Of a stretch of 64,000 nt of DNA, positions 63,666 to 64,000 are shown in pieces. Position numbers and translations under genes: made by a program. Below the pieces are notes generated by a model. It was not told where the DNA came from and ran no database searches. It worked only from the letters and a program-made list of their open reading frames with translations. Source of the DNA: Hydrogenophilales bacterium. Its GTDB lineage: Bacteria > Pseudomonadota > Gammaproteobacteria > Burkholderiales > Thiobacillaceae. Numbering within the stretch: position 1 is the first letter of the stretch; each line of letters begins with the position of its first letter. Where the stretch lies: contig JACPYT010000002.1 of assembly GCA_016195805.1 (NCBI GenBank), forward strand, positions 248,001 to 312,000, in the 5' to 3' direction.

Positions 63666-64000
63666 GGTGCGGGGTCCTTGAGGGTGGCGTCACCGCCCAG
63701 CGCCTTGAACAGCGCCACCCGGGCGCGCAGGCGGGCGGCCTGGATCTCGATGTCATTCATGCGCTGGCCGAGGACGGCGCTGTCCGCTTCGAGTGCGTCG
63801 AGCGGGTTGGCCAGTCCGAGTGTCTGGCGCTGTCTCGCCAAGCCGCGGGTCTGTTCGGTTTCCTGCAGCGCCAGTCGCTGGGCCTGGCTGCGCTGTTCCA
63901 GGCTGGCGATCAGGGCATAGGTATCGGCGGCCTGTCGCGCGGCGTCGAGGATGGTGCGGTTATAGGCCGCCACCGCTGCGGCGTAATCCGCTTCGCGCAG
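63662..64000 (-). CDS. Outer-membrane efflux protein, TolC/NodT-like (5' end outside window)
   Basis: AAYNRTILDAARQAADTYALIASLEQRSQAQRLALQETEQTRGLARQRQTLGLANPLDALEAD; frame open to window edge. Confidence 0.85.
   Translation of the reverse strand: MREADYAAAVAAYNRTILDAARQAADTYALIASLEQRSQAQRLALQETEQTRGLARQRQTLGLANPLDALEADSAVLGQRMNDIEIQAARLRARVALFKALGGDATLKDPAP

Overview
The window is a GC-rich chromosomal segment. Gene order and protein character suggest a betaproteobacterium, possibly Thiobacillus-like or another Nitrosomonadales member; this taxonomy is inference. It is almost entirely coding. Left to right it contains: the 3' part of a complex I operon (nuoG partial to nuoN) plus a DUF2818 protein; a PEP-CTERM protein behind a strong sigma-54-type promoter; an S4 RNA-binding protein; mutS with a coupled small ORF; suhB; trmJ; cysE; a complete isc operon (iscR-S-U-A, hscB-A, fdx, iscX) with a DUF3050-like gene between hscA and fdx; a beta-barrel OMP; a flagellar block (flhB-flhA-flhF-flhG-like-fliA) in which FlhB lacks its autocleavage domain and the FlhG-like protein lacks a Walker A motif; a malic enzyme; sdhCDAB-sdhE-gltA-odhA-odhB, with OdhB apparently lacking the E3/E1-binding domain; an orphan MlaF-like ATPase; a large two-component/c-di-GMP signalling region including a FIST-domain gene next to a diguanylate cyclase; small housekeeping genes; a Tat-exported molybdenum hydroxylase cluster; two divergent L,D-transpeptidases beside an Lpp-like lipoprotein; and an EmrAB/TolC-type efflux operon cut by the window end. 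I found no CRISPR array, tRNA, rRNA or transposase. No single region is convincingly a wholly new system. The best leads are the DUF3050 insertion in isc, the truncated FlhB, the IscR-like sites, the sigma-54/PEP-CTERM leader, the FIST-DGC pair and the transpeptidase/Lpp module.
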